Counted from the first letter of the stretch, positions 52,493-61,175 are shown. The stretch is DNA of 64,000 nucleotides from Pseudomonas sp. SID14000 (GCF_002165135.1 NZ_NFZQ01000011.1:124001-188000); one strand, 5' to 3'. Translations and numbers: made by a program. The notes: generated by a model not told the origin, from the letters alone.

Positions 52493-52564
52493 GAACCTTC
52501 TTACCTTCAAGACCCGGTTACTGGACCTGATCTTGCCCGACAGCCTTGGCTGCCAAGCGGAATT

Positions 52565-52640
52565 TGGTGGAGCTAAGCGGGATCGAACCGCTGACCTCCT
52601 GCATGCCATGCAGGCGCTCTCCCAGCTGAGCTATAGCCCC
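52565..52640 (-). tRNA. tRNA-Ala (GGC), proximal copy
   Basis: First tRNA of the operon and identical to the other Ala copies, anticodon GGC, CCA encoded. Confidence 0.97.
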
Positions 52641-52715
52641 ACAATGTCGCTTTGAACCGAAGCGCTGGCTGGGTGCCTGGCGTTTCGTTTTCGTTCATCG
52701 CTGTGGACGGGGCGC

Positions 52716-52744
52716 ATATTAAGATCGGATTGCAGGGCTGTCAA
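52716..52744 (-). promoter_or_regulatory. Strong sigma-70 promoter of the tRNA-Ala/Glu operon
   Basis: On the minus strand TTGACA, exactly 17 bases, TAATAT, then the GC-rich discriminator GCGCCCCG expected for stringent control. It lies 75 bases before the first tRNA-Ala. Confidence 0.9.
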
Positions 52745-52830
52745 ACGAATTTTTCAAAATATTCAAAAAAATTTTCACAGATAACAATCACTTACTGCCC
52801 TGCCCTTAGCAAAACTGAACAGTGAACCAT

Positions 52831-52901
52831 ATGGGAGCGGGTTTACCCGCGAATGCGCCGTTACACGCACCATCGTATTCGCGGGTGAACCCGCTCCCAC
52901 A
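52831..52901. repeat. REP doublet, tail-out arrangement
   Basis: tgggagcgggtttacccgcg and its mirror cgcgggtgaacccgctccca are 22 bases apart with the cgcg heads facing inward, the opposite order to the other doublets in the window. It lies just after the gltX stop. Confidence 0.85.
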
Positions 52902-52929
52902 AGTTCGGCTTATAGCCCCAGGACCACTG

Positions 52930-54411
52930 TCAGGCGATGGAAGCCAGCAGCTTTTCCCACTCTTTGTTTTCTTTCTTCGACACACCACCCAGCAGGTCCA
53001 GGGCCTGGCGCAGGCGGTAGCGGGTCAGGTCCGGGCCAAGGATTTCCATCGCGTCCAGTACCGAAACCGAACTGGCCTGGCCGGTAATGGCAGCAAACAT
53101 CAGCGGCATGGCGTCACGCAGCTTCAGCTCCAGCGCCTCGACCACCGCCTGGATGCAACCGGTGATGCGCTCTTTCTCCCACTGACGCAGGCTTTCGAGC
53201 TTCCACAGGATCAGCTGGATCACTTGGCGCACCTGGTCAGCCGACAGTTTCTTGCTCTCGAACAGCTTGGCATCCAGCTTCAGCGCGCCTTCGAAGAAGA
53301 ACCCCCCCAGCGGGGCAACCTGGCTGAAGGTTTCTACCCGGCCCTGCACGTGCGGGGCAATCTTCATCATGTAGTCGCTGTTGAACGCCCACTTCTGCAG
53401 GCGCGCCGCGAACTCCTCGACCGGTAGTTCGCGCAGCCACTGGCCGTTCAGCCAGGACAGTTTCTCGATGTCGAAGATCGGGCCACCCAGCGAGATACGC
53501 GACAGGTCGAAGTGCTCGACCATCTCGGCCAGCGAGAACTTCTCACGCTCGTCCGGCATAGACCAGCCCATGCGGCCCAGGTAGTTGAGCATCGCCTCGG
53601 GCATGAAGCCCATACGCTCGTAGAACGTCACCGAGGTCGGGTTCTTGCGCTTGGACAGCTTGGACTTGTCCGGGTTACGCAGCAGCGGCATGTAGCACAG
53701 TTTGGGCTGTTCCCAGCCGAAGTACTCGTACAGCTTGATCAGCTTGGGTGCCGATGGCAGCCACTCTTCGCCGCGCAGCACGTGGGTGATACCCATCAGA
53801 TGGTCGTCGACCACGTTGGCCAGGAAGTACGTCGGCAGGCCGTCGTTCTTCATCAGCACCTGCATGTCCATGCGGTCCCACGGGATCTCGACATCGCCAC
53901 GCAGCATGTCCGGCACCACACAAACGCCTTCGCTCGGCACTTTCATGCGGATCACGTGCGGCTCGCCGGCGTCCAGACGGCGCTGCACTTCCTCGGCGCT
54001 CAGCAGCAGCGCGCGGCCGTCGTAGCGCGGGGTTTCGCCACGGGCTTGCTGCTCGGCGCGCATCTGCTCCAGCTCTTCGGCGGTGCAGAAGCAGTAGAAG
54101 GCATGGCCGGCGTCAACCAGCTCCTTGGCGTACCTGGCGTAGATCTCGCCACGCTCGCTCTGCCGGTACGGGCCATGCGGACCGCCGACGTCCGGGCCTT
54201 CGTTCCATTCTATGCCGAGCCAACGCAGGGCATCGAAGATCTGCTGCTCCGACTCGCGCGTGGAGCGCAACTGGTCGGTGTCTTCGATGCGCAGGATGAA
54301 CTCACCGCCGTGCTGCTTGGCAAAGCAGTAGTTGAACAGGGCGATGTAGGCAGTGCCGACATGGGGGTCGCCGGTAGGCGATGGCGCGATACGCGTGCGT
54401 ACGGTGGTCAT
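52930..54411 (-). CDS. gltX: Glutamyl-tRNA synthetase
   Basis: A 493-residue class I synthetase that charges tRNA-Glu. The HIGH-type motif reads PSPTGDPHVGTAY near residue 10, KMSKS is DKSKLSKRKNP near 252, and a C-terminal anticodon-binding domain follows. The length is usual for the pseudomonad discriminating enzyme. The start at 54411 gives MTTVRTRIAPS. It lies immediately downstream of the tRNA-Glu operon region, but with its own promoter side next to the MFS remnant. Confidence 0.97.
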   Translation of the reverse strand: MTTVRTRIAPSPTGDPHVGTAYIALFNYCFAKQHGGEFILRIEDTDQLRSTRESEQQIFDALRWLGIEWNEGPDVGGPHGPYRQSERGEIYARYAKELVDAGHAFYCFCTAEELEQMRAEQQARGETPRYDGRALLLSAEEVQRRLDAGEPHVIRMKVPSEGVCVVPDMLRGDVEIPWDRMDMQVLMKNDGLPTYFLANVVDDHLMGITHVLRGEEWLPSAPKLIKLYEYFGWEQPKLCYMPLLRNPDKSKLSKRKNPTSVTFYERMGFMPEAMLNYLGRMGWSMPDEREKFSLAEMVEHFDLSRISLGGPIFDIEKLSWLNGQWLRELPVEEFAARLQKWAFNSDYMMKIAPHVQGRVETFSQVAPLGGFFFEGALKLDAKLFESKKLSADQVRQVIQLILWKLESLRQWEKERITGCIQAVVEALELKLRDAMPLMFAAITGQASSVSVLDAMEILGPDLTRYRLRQALDLLGGVSKKENKEWEKLLASIA

Positions 54412-54466
54412 GGAGAGTCTCGAACGAAAGATGAAACAAAGGCGGGATGTTAGCAGGAGGCAGGCA

Positions 54467-54916
54467 CCGGGCTCCAGCAATGGCGCGAAGGTCACTTGTA
54501 TCCAGATCATCCGTGCCATCGGCCAGCTAATGATCATGGTGACCATCTCGCAGATCGCCACGGCGTATTTCCAGGCGCAGGATGCGGGTTCGGCGTCGAG
54601 CCTGTTCAACATCCTGCGTGATCTGGGCAGTGAGATTGGCATTGCGCTGCTGGCCACACTGCTGGATGCACGGACCAAGGTGCATTTCGATTACCTGAGG
54701 GAGGTGGTGGTGCCGAACAACTCGCAGGTGGCGGAGCGGCTGGGTAATGACAATGCGGCGCCGGGCAAGCTGAGCGAGATTACTCACCAGCAGGCGCTGA
54801 TCATGGCCTACAACGATGCCTTCCACTTTGTCGGGATCGGGTTGGCGGTGAGCGCGGCGGCGGTACTCCTGACCCACAAGTTGCCCGAGGGGTTAAAGGC
54901 CGGGGAAAACCACTGA
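54467..54916 (+). pseudogene. Remnant of a DHA2 (EmrB/QacA-type) MFS efflux pump, C-terminal part only
   Basis: About 140 codons, from TCIQIIRAIGQLMIMVTISQ (near 54494) to the stop, match the last membrane segments of drug:H+ antiporter family 2 pumps. They include GSASSLFNILRDLGSEIGIA, which is the family segment GSASGLFNMLRNLGGSIGIA, and the tail ALIMAYNDAFHFVGIG. The first ten or so membrane segments and any start codon are absent; upstream is the gltX start. It is therefore a truncated relic, open but probably not translated. Its left border is estimated. Confidence 0.82.
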
Positions 54917-54926
54917 ATGGGTTGTC

Positions 54927-55038
54927 GCCTGTACTGGCCTCTTCGCGGGTAAACCCGCTCCCACAGGTACTGCGTAGAGCTCAAGGATCGCAGCAATCCT
55001 GTGGGAGCGGGTTTACCCGCGAAGAGGCCAGTGCAGGC
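54927..55038. repeat. REP doublet (inverted pair)
   Basis: Two opposed REP units with 23-bp outer arms (gcctgtactggcctc / gaggccagtgcaggc) lie between the MFS remnant and the uvrB stop. Confidence 0.9.
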
Positions 55039-55047
55039 AGTAAAACA

Positions 55048-57063
55048 TCAGCTGGTAATCAACCGCTCACGCAGTTGGGCAATCTCATCGCGCAATTGCG
55101 CCGCCGCCTCGAACTCCAGGTCGCGGGCGAACTGCATCATTTTCTCTTCCAGCTGCTTGATGCGCTTGGTGATCTCGCCCGGCGTGCGCAGCTCGGCCTC
55201 GTAGCGGGCGCTCTCCTCCGCCGCCTTGGCCATGCCCTTGCGCTTCTTGCTGCGCGCGCCGGGCACGGTGGCGCCTTCCATGATGTCGGTGATGTCCTTG
55301 ACCACGCCCTTGGGCACGATGCCATTGGCCTGGTTGAAGGCGATCTGCTTCTCGCGACGACGCTCGGTCTCGTCGATGGCGCGCTGCATGGAACCGGTGA
55401 TGTTGTCGGCATACAGGATGGCCCGGCCATTGAGGTTACGCGCAGCACGGCCGATGGTCTGGATCAGTGAGCGCTCGGAACGCAGGAAACCTTCCTTGTC
55501 GGCATCGAGGATCGCCACCAGCGACACCTCGGGCATGTCCAGGCCCTCACGCAACAGGTTGATGCCCACCAGCACGTCGAAAGTACCCAGGCGCAGGTCG
55601 CGAATGATCTCCACCCGCTCGACGGTGTCGATGTCCGAGTGCAGATAACGCACCCGCACGTCGTGGTCGGCCAGGTAGTCGGTGAGGTCTTCGGCCATGC
55701 GCTTGGTCAGCGTGGTGGCCAGCACCCGCTCACCCTGCGCCACGCGCTTGCGGATTTCCGACAGCAGGTCATCCACCTGGGTGAGCGCCGGGCGCACTTC
55801 CACCTGTGGGTCGACCAGGCCGGTCGGGCGCACCACCTGCTCCACCACGCGCCCGGCGTGCTCGGCCTCGTAAGGGCCCGGGGTGGCGGACACGAAAATG
55901 GTCTGCGGGCTGACATCTTCCCACTCGTCGAAACGCATCGGCCGGTTATCCAGCGCCGAAGGCAGGCGGAAGCCGTATTCGACCAGGGTTTCCTTGCGTG
56001 AGCGGTCGCCCTTGTACATGGCGCCAACCTGCGGAACGCTGACATGGGATTCGTCGATCACCAGCAGCGCATCGGGCGGCAGGTAATCGTACAAGGTGGG
56101 CGGCGGCGCCCCGGCCGGGCGCCCGGACAGGTAGCGCGAGTAGTTCTCGATGCCGTTGCAGTAGCCAAGCTCCAGGATCATCTCCAGATCGAAGCGGGTG
56201 CGTTGTTCCAGGCGCTGGGCTTCGACCAGCTTGTTGGCCTTCTGCAGGTATTCCAGGCGCTCCTTGAGCTCTTCCTTGATGCCCTCAACAGCCTCCAGCA
56301 GGGTTTCCCGCGGGGTGACATAGTGGCTCTTGGGGTAGAAGGTGAAACGCGGCAGCTTGCGGAAGACCTCACCGGTCAGCGGGTCGAAGGCGGCGATGTT
56401 CTCCACCTCGTCATCGAACAGCTCGATGCGGATGGCCTCGAGGTCCGATTCGGCCGGGAAGATGTCGATCACGTCGCCGCGCACGCGGAAGGTTGCGCGA
56501 GCGAAATCCATCTCGTTGCGGGTGTATTGCAGGTCGGCCAGGCGGCGCAATAAGGCGCGCTGGTCGAGCTTGTCGCCGCGATCCACGTGCAGGACCATTT
56601 TCAGGTAGGTCTCCGGGCTACCCAGGCCGTAGATGCACGACACGGTTGTGACGATGATTGCGTCACGGCGCTCCAGCAGCGCCTTGGTCGCCGACAGGCG
56701 CATCTGCTCGATGTGGTCGTTGATCGAAGCGTCCTTCTCGATGAAAGTGTCGGACGACGGTACGTAGGCTTCAGGCTGATAGTAGTCGTAGTAGGAAACG
56801 AAGTACTCCACCGCATTGTTGGGGAAGAACGCCTTGAATTCGCCATACAGCTGCGCCGCCAGGGTCTTGTTCGGCGCCAGCACCAGGGTCGGGCGCTGCA
56901 CCTGCTGGATGACGTTGGCGATACTGAAGGTCTTGCCCGAACCGGTCACCCCGAGCAGCGTCTGGTGCGACAGCCCCGCTTCGATACCTTCGACCATCTG
57001 GCGGATGGCCTCGGGCTGGTCGCCGGCCGGCTGGAAACGGGTGACGAGCTGGAACTCGGACAT
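55048..57063 (-). CDS. uvrB: Excinuclease ABC subunit B
   Basis: A 671-residue DNA-damage recognition helicase of nucleotide excision repair. Walker A is LLGVTGSGKTFSIANV near residue 38, and the beta-hairpin segment YYDYYQPEAYVPSSD lies near 92. Helicase motif VI is QTIGRAARNLNGRAILYAD near 535, and the C-terminal UVR motif that binds UvrC is near 632 (EEKMMQFARDLEFEAAAQLR). A LexA-like box lies 26 bases upstream of the ATG. Confidence 0.97.
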   Translation of the reverse strand: MSEFQLVTRFQPAGDQPEAIRQMVEGIEAGLSHQTLLGVTGSGKTFSIANVIQQVQRPTLVLAPNKTLAAQLYGEFKAFFPNNAVEYFVSYYDYYQPEAYVPSSDTFIEKDASINDHIEQMRLSATKALLERRDAIIVTTVSCIYGLGSPETYLKMVLHVDRGDKLDQRALLRRLADLQYTRNEMDFARATFRVRGDVIDIFPAESDLEAIRIELFDDEVENIAAFDPLTGEVFRKLPRFTFYPKSHYVTPRETLLEAVEGIKEELKERLEYLQKANKLVEAQRLEQRTRFDLEMILELGYCNGIENYSRYLSGRPAGAPPPTLYDYLPPDALLVIDESHVSVPQVGAMYKGDRSRKETLVEYGFRLPSALDNRPMRFDEWEDVSPQTIFVSATPGPYEAEHAGRVVEQVVRPTGLVDPQVEVRPALTQVDDLLSEIRKRVAQGERVLATTLTKRMAEDLTDYLADHDVRVRYLHSDIDTVERVEIIRDLRLGTFDVLVGINLLREGLDMPEVSLVAILDADKEGFLRSERSLIQTIGRAARNLNGRAILYADNITGSMQRAIDETERRREKQIAFNQANGIVPKGVVKDITDIMEGATVPGARSKKRKGMAKAAEESARYEAELRTPGEITKRIKQLEEKMMQFARDLEFEAAAQLRDEIAQLRERLITS

Positions 57064-57088
57064 GACGGACCTCGCAGTGCTGCAGCAA

Positions 57089-57104
57089 CTGTAAATTTAG
57101 CCAG
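57089..57104. promoter_or_regulatory. Candidate LexA box upstream of uvrB
   Basis: CTGTAAATTTAGCCAG keeps the CTG-N10-CAG frame, and by eye 12 of 16 positions of CTGTATATATATACAG. It lies 26-41 bases before the uvrB start. Function is not proven. Confidence 0.5.
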
Positions 57105-57351
57105 TAGTCTATACCCAAATGCGCCCGTCGGGGGGCGCTTTCAAGGCACTGCCGTGAGCGCTTGTTACGGTGGACCCGGCAATTCGACCAATGGTCGAAA
57201 AATATTTGCGCAAATGACCGGAAAAGCGGCGCCAGACTGTCGCGGTGACCGGTCGGTATCACTATACTGACTCCCCGTTTGTGCACCGCTTCAGTGCATT
57301 CGGGCTGGAGCGGGTACGTCCTATCACACTCCAATCAGAGCCAAGGTAACA

Positions 57352-58548
57352 ATGAGCCTGTTTTCCGCTGTCGAGCTGGCACCCCGCGACCCTATTCTGG
57401 GCCTCAACGAAGCATTCAACGCCGACCCACGTACCGACAAGGTCAACCTGGGCGTAGGCGTGTACTGCAATGAGGAAGGCCGCATTCCGCTGCTGCGCGC
57501 CGTCATCGAAGCCGAGACCCAGCGTGCCGCCCAGCACGCCTCGCGCGGCTACCTGCCGATCGACGGCATCGCCGCCTATGACCAGGCTGTACAAAAGCTG
57601 CTGTTCGGCGCCGAGTCGCCGCTGCTGGCCGCTGGCCGCGTGGTTACCGTACAGGCCGTCGGCGGTACCGGCGCGCTGAAGATTGGTGCCGACTTCCTCA
57701 AGCGTGTGTCGCCGAACGCCGTGGTTGCCATCAGCGACCCGAGCTGGGAAAACCACCGCGCGCTGTTCGAATCGGCCGGTTTCCCGGTGCAGAACTACCG
57801 CTACTACGACGCGCCGACCAACGACGTCAACCGCGCCGGCATGCTCGAAGACCTGAACAACCTGCCGTCCGGCTCGATCGTGGTGCTGCACGCCTGCTGC
57901 CACAACCCGACCGGCGTCGACCTGAGCCTGGACGACTGGAAAAACGTTCTGGAAGTAGTCAAGGCCAAGGGCCACGTGCCGTTCCTGGACATGGCCTACC
58001 AAGGCTTCGGTGACGGCATCGCCGAAGACGCCTTCGCCGTGCGCCTGTTCGCCGAGTCGGGCCTGGAATTCTTCGTGTCCAGCTCGTTCTCCAAGTCGTT
58101 CTCGCTGTACGGCGAGCGCGTCGGCGCGCTGTCGATCGTCACCGCCTCCAAGGACGAGAGCACCCGCGTGCTGTCGCAGGTCAAGCGCGTGATCCGCACC
58201 ACCTACTCCAACCCGCCGACCCACGGTGCAACCATCGTTGCCACCGTGTTGAACAGCGCCGAACTGCGCCAGATGTGGGAAACCGAGCTGGCCGAAATGC
58301 GCGAGCGCATTCACGGCATGCGCAAGCAGATGGTTTCGCTGCTGGCCGAATATGGCGCCAACCGCGACTTCAGCTTCGTTGGCCGCCAGGTTGGCATGTT
58401 CTCGTACTCGGGCCTGACCGTCGAACAGGTCGCCCGCCTGAAGAACGAGTTCGGCATCTATGCGCTGGACACTGGCCGCATCGCCGTGGCCGCGCTGAAC
58501 CAGAGCAACATCCACGTGGTGACCAAAGCTATCGTGCAGGTGCTGTAA
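57352..58548 (+). CDS. tyrB: Aromatic amino acid aminotransferase
   Basis: A 398-residue class I PLP aminotransferase of the AspC/TyrB family. It starts MSLFSAVELAPRDPILGLNE; the PLP lysine is Lys248 in SSSFSKSFSLYGERVG and CCHNPTGVDLS is conserved near residue 182. Pseudomonad members act on tyrosine, phenylalanine and aspartate; the exact preference cannot be read. A TATACT -10 box lies near 57263. It is divergent from uvrB and followed by tRNA-Asn. Confidence 0.93.
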   Translation: MSLFSAVELAPRDPILGLNEAFNADPRTDKVNLGVGVYCNEEGRIPLLRAVIEAETQRAAQHASRGYLPIDGIAAYDQAVQKLLFGAESPLLAAGRVVTVQAVGGTGALKIGADFLKRVSPNAVVAISDPSWENHRALFESAGFPVQNYRYYDAPTNDVNRAGMLEDLNNLPSGSIVVLHACCHNPTGVDLSLDDWKNVLEVVKAKGHVPFLDMAYQGFGDGIAEDAFAVRLFAESGLEFFVSSSFSKSFSLYGERVGALSIVTASKDESTRVLSQVKRVIRTTYSNPPTHGATIVATVLNSAELRQMWETELAEMRERIHGMRKQMVSLLAEYGANRDFSFVGRQVGMFSYSGLTVEQVARLKNEFGIYALDTGRIAVAALNQSNIHVVTKAIVQVL

Positions 58549-58572
58549 CTTATTGTTTTGCCTAGGGGTGGC

Positions 58573-58600
58573 TTGACTTTCCCTAGGCAATCAGTAAGAT
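58573..58600 (+). promoter_or_regulatory. Promoter of tRNA-Asn, with inverted repeat around the -35 box
   Basis: TTGACT, 16 bases, TAAGAT. GCCTAGGG (58560-58567) and CCCTAGGC (58581-58588) form an 8-bp inverted repeat whose loop holds the -35 box. It may be the tyrB 3' hairpin or an operator. Confidence 0.65.
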
Positions 58601-58610
58601 ACGCACAGAT

Positions 58611-58686
58611 TCCGCGATAGCTCAGTCGGTAGAGCAAATGACTGTTAATCATTGGGTCCCTGGTTCGAGTCCAGGTCGCGGAGCCA
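58611..58686 (+). tRNA. tRNA-Asn (GTT)
   Basis: A 76-nt cloverleaf with acceptor TCCGCGA, anticodon GTT in CTGTTAA, T-arm GGTTCGAGTCC and encoded CCA. Confidence 0.97.
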
Positions 58687-58697
58687 AACACTGAGAA

Positions 58698-58734
58698 AGC
58701 CCCCGGGTGCGCAAGCAACCGGGGGCTTTTTCGT
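58698..58734 (+). terminator. Terminator of tRNA-Asn
   Basis: AGCCCCCGG and CCGGGGGCT flank a 12-base loop and are followed by T5, 11 bases after the tRNA. Confidence 0.9.
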
Positions 58735-58765
58735 TATGGGACGGGGAGCTTTGCGCTGCCGGGCC

Positions 58766-59326
58766 TCAGCTACTACGCCCGATCGGATAAAACTCACCGT
58801 GGCTCCAGACCCCAAGCCACTCTTCCCCTTCGATCTCACGCGGCACCGCCAGCTCTACCAGCTGGTAGAACACATTGCGATGAATCAGTGCCTCGAGGTT
58901 GCTGCGCATCAGCACATACGGTGATGGCTCCTGCGTCACCGGGTCGATCACTACGCGCAGCGGGTTGGCCGGCCCGGCCTCGACCTGGTCCTCGACATTG
59001 CTGGTGAAGCGCAGTACCTGCTGCTCCCCCCTCCCCTCCACGTCCAGCGCTACGGCCACGAACGGCGCATCATCGACGCGTATGCCCACCTTCTCTACCG
59101 GGGTAATCAGGAAGTAGTCATCGCCATCGCGCCGGATGATGGTGGAAAACAGCCGCACCATCGGCTTGCGCCCGATCGGCGTACCCAGGTAGTACCAGGT
59201 GCCATCACGGGCGATGCGCATGTCGATGTCACCGCAGAAGTCCGGGTTCCACAGATGTACCGGCGGCAGGCCCTTGGCCTTGGGTATCTGCGCCAGAAGA
59301 TCATTGGCCTTGCCGGAATCGCTCAT
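58766..59326 (-). CDS. DUF1285 family protein
   Basis: A 186-residue cytoplasmic protein recognised as DUF1285, of unknown function, with conserved HLWNPDFCGDIDMRI near residue 28 and WYYLGTPIGRKPMVRLFS near 44. GAGG lies eight bases before the ATG at 59326. An ATG 18 bases upstream would overlap the stop of the lipoprotein gene. It is the distal gene of a two-gene operon with the DUF4823 lipoprotein. Confidence 0.85.
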   Translation of the reverse strand: MSDSGKANDLLAQIPKAKGLPPVHLWNPDFCGDIDMRIARDGTWYYLGTPIGRKPMVRLFSTIIRRDGDDYFLITPVEKVGIRVDDAPFVAVALDVEGRGEQQVLRFTSNVEDQVEAGPANPLRVVIDPVTQEPSPYVLMRSNLEALIHRNVFYQLVELAVPREIEGEEWLGVWSHGEFYPIGRSS

Positions 59327-59336
59327 CACGCTTGCC

Positions 59337-59942
59337 TCATTCACTCACACCCAGAAGGCTACGAGCGTACTCGCGCATCGGCGCGCCAAGCAAATCCTCC
59401 GGGGTGTTGTCGTGGAACGTCAACAAACCGCCACGGCTCTTGATACGCGCAGTGTCGATCAGGTAGCGGGTGCTGGTTTCTATCAGCATCATCTGCACCA
59501 CGCCAGTGTCCCAGCCCAGACGGTCGACCGCCTGTTCGTCATACCATTCGTCGCCATTGCCAATACGGTCGTCGGTGCGGGCGAAGCGGGTGTACAGCAC
59601 GTAGTCTGCGCCCACCGAGCGCGCCTGGGCGATGGCCTCTTCCAGGCCCAGCGGGCCCTGCGCGCGGCGCACCAGCGGGAAATACTCGACGAAGCTCTTG
59701 AAGGCCTGCTCGGCCACCACGTTCTGCCGTGGCACCGGCCCCTTGCCCGGCGGCACGAAGGCGCCTTGGCCGATGAAGATGAACGAATCGGGCTGCAGGC
59801 GGATCGAAAGGGTGCGACGGGTATCGCTGTGGTCCAGCAGACCGGCGTCACTCATGTGATAACGAACGCCCTCACCCATATCGCTGACATTCATGCAGCC
59901 GCCTAGCGCCATCAGCGCCAGCAGCAAAACCAGGCTACGCAT
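59337..59942 (-). CDS. DUF4823 family lipoprotein
   Basis: A 201-residue lipoprotein. The signal peptide MRSLVLLLALMALGGC ends in a lipobox with Cys16. The mature part contains ARSVGADYVLYTRFARTDDR and MMLIETSTRYLIDTARIKSR, typical of DUF4823. The family resembles lipoproteins that combine or assemble surface structures, but no function is established. The DUF1285 gene starts ten bases beyond its stop. Confidence 0.85.
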   Translation of the reverse strand: MRSLVLLLALMALGGCMNVSDMGEGVRYHMSDAGLLDHSDTRRTLSIRLQPDSFIFIGQGAFVPPGKGPVPRQNVVAEQAFKSFVEYFPLVRRAQGPLGLEEAIAQARSVGADYVLYTRFARTDDRIGNGDEWYDEQAVDRLGWDTGVVQMMLIETSTRYLIDTARIKSRGGLLTFHDNTPEDLLGAPMREYARSLLGVSE

Positions 59943-59964
59943 CTTTCCTCCAGTGACCGGCGAC

Positions 59965-59987
59965 GAAAAACCGGCGAATAGCCGGCG
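59965..59987 (-). terminator. Terminator of moaA
   Basis: On the minus strand GCCGGC-tattc-GCCGG is followed by T5, 22 bases after the moaA stop. Confidence 0.75.
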
Positions 59988-60008
59988 GATGCAGCTTTTG
60001 CGCCAGCT

Positions 60009-60977
60009 TCAGCCACCGATCACCTTCATGACCATCACATCGCCGGAGAACGCCAGGTCCTGCTTGTCAGCCAAGGCCTTGACCAGCAAGCGCTGTAGCG
60101 CTGGCAGTGCCTGATGACGCGGTTTTTCCAGCAGGTCGCCGACGAAATGGCGACTACCCGACGACAGGCAGCCATGCAGCCAACCCGTGGAGGACAGGCG
60201 CAGCCGCGAGCAGGTGCGGCAGAACGGCACGCTTTCATTGGCAATCACACCGAAGTGGCCTTTGCCCGGGATCTGATAACGCAAGGCGGTGGCGTCCAGT
60301 GGCGCGTCGACCTGGGCGTAGGCATGTTTGCCAGCGATCAGTGCGAGCAGTTGGTCGATGCCGACAAACTGCTGCAGGAAGGCGTTATGGTCACGGGCCA
60401 GGTGGCCCATGCGCATGAGTTCGATGAAGCGCAACTCAAAGCCGCGCTCGAGGCAGTAATCCAGCAGCGGCAGCACCTGGTCGAGGTTATGCCCGCGCAT
60501 CGGCACCATGTTCACCTTGACTTGCATGCCCAGGGCGCTGGCCTGCTCCATGCCAGCCAGCACGCTGGCCAGGTCGCCACCCCGGGCAATGCGCCGGAAG
60601 GCCTGTGGGTCAAGGGTATCGAGAGAAACGTTCAACCGGCGGATGCCTGCCGCTTGCAACCGGGGCAACCTGCGCGCCAGCAACTGGCCGTTGGTGGTTA
60701 GCGAGATATCGTCAAGGTCAAGCTTGGCCAAGGCGGCCAGGAACGCATCCAGGCGCGGACTGACCAATGGCTCACCGCCGGTGATGCGCAAGCGCTCGAT
60801 ACCAGCGGCTTCGATCAGGTAGGCCACGCCACGGGCCAAGGCATCCGCCGGCAGTTCGTCCTGTGCCGCCACCAGGCGCTTGCCGTCTGGAACGCAGTAG
60901 GTGCAGGCATAATTACAGGCTGCCGTCAGGCTGACGCGCAGATTGCGAAAACGCCTGCCTTGACGATCGACGATCAT
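60009..60977 (-). CDS. moaA: GTP 3',8-cyclase (molybdenum cofactor synthesis, MoaA)
   Basis: A 322-residue radical-SAM enzyme that starts molybdopterin synthesis from GTP. The N-terminal 4Fe-4S motif is CNYACTYC, with Cys21, 25 and 28 from the chosen start. The second cluster ligands are in FCRTCSRLRLSSTGWLHGCL near residue 250, and the chain ends in the functional GG. GGAG lies six bases before the ATG at 60977 (MIVDRQGRRFRN); an ATG 45 bases upstream has no ribosome site. No other moa/moe genes are in the window. Confidence 0.92.
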   Translation of the reverse strand: MIVDRQGRRFRNLRVSLTAACNYACTYCVPDGKRLVAAQDELPADALARGVAYLIEAAGIERLRITGGEPLVSPRLDAFLAALAKLDLDDISLTTNGQLLARRLPRLQAAGIRRLNVSLDTLDPQAFRRIARGGDLASVLAGMEQASALGMQVKVNMVPMRGHNLDQVLPLLDYCLERGFELRFIELMRMGHLARDHNAFLQQFVGIDQLLALIAGKHAYAQVDAPLDATALRYQIPGKGHFGVIANESVPFCRTCSRLRLSSTGWLHGCLSSGSRHFVGDLLEKPRHQALPALQRLLVKALADKQDLAFSGDVMVMKVIGG

Positions 60978-61073
60978 GAATGACTCCGGCATGGATGATG
61001 GGGCCGGTAAAACCTGACTCATAAATCAGGTTTTTGCAAGCCCCTGCTCATCGCCGAATCCTGCAGGTGTAGT

Positions 61074-61144
61074 CTTGTGCTGCGAAATGGCCGGCACAGC
61101 CATGCAGAGGTGTGCTGGCTGTACCGGCCATTTCGCAGCACAAG
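61074..61144. repeat. Inverted repeat of a second REP family
   Basis: Arms cttgtgctgcgaaatggccgg... (61074-61102) and its reverse complement (61116-61144) are 29 bp with one mismatch and a 13-base loop, followed by gctgctcctacaggta. The tail differs from the cgcggg...cccgctcccac family used elsewhere in the window. Confidence 0.85.
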
Positions 61145-61175
61145 GCTGCTCCTACAGGTACTGGGTACTACCTGT

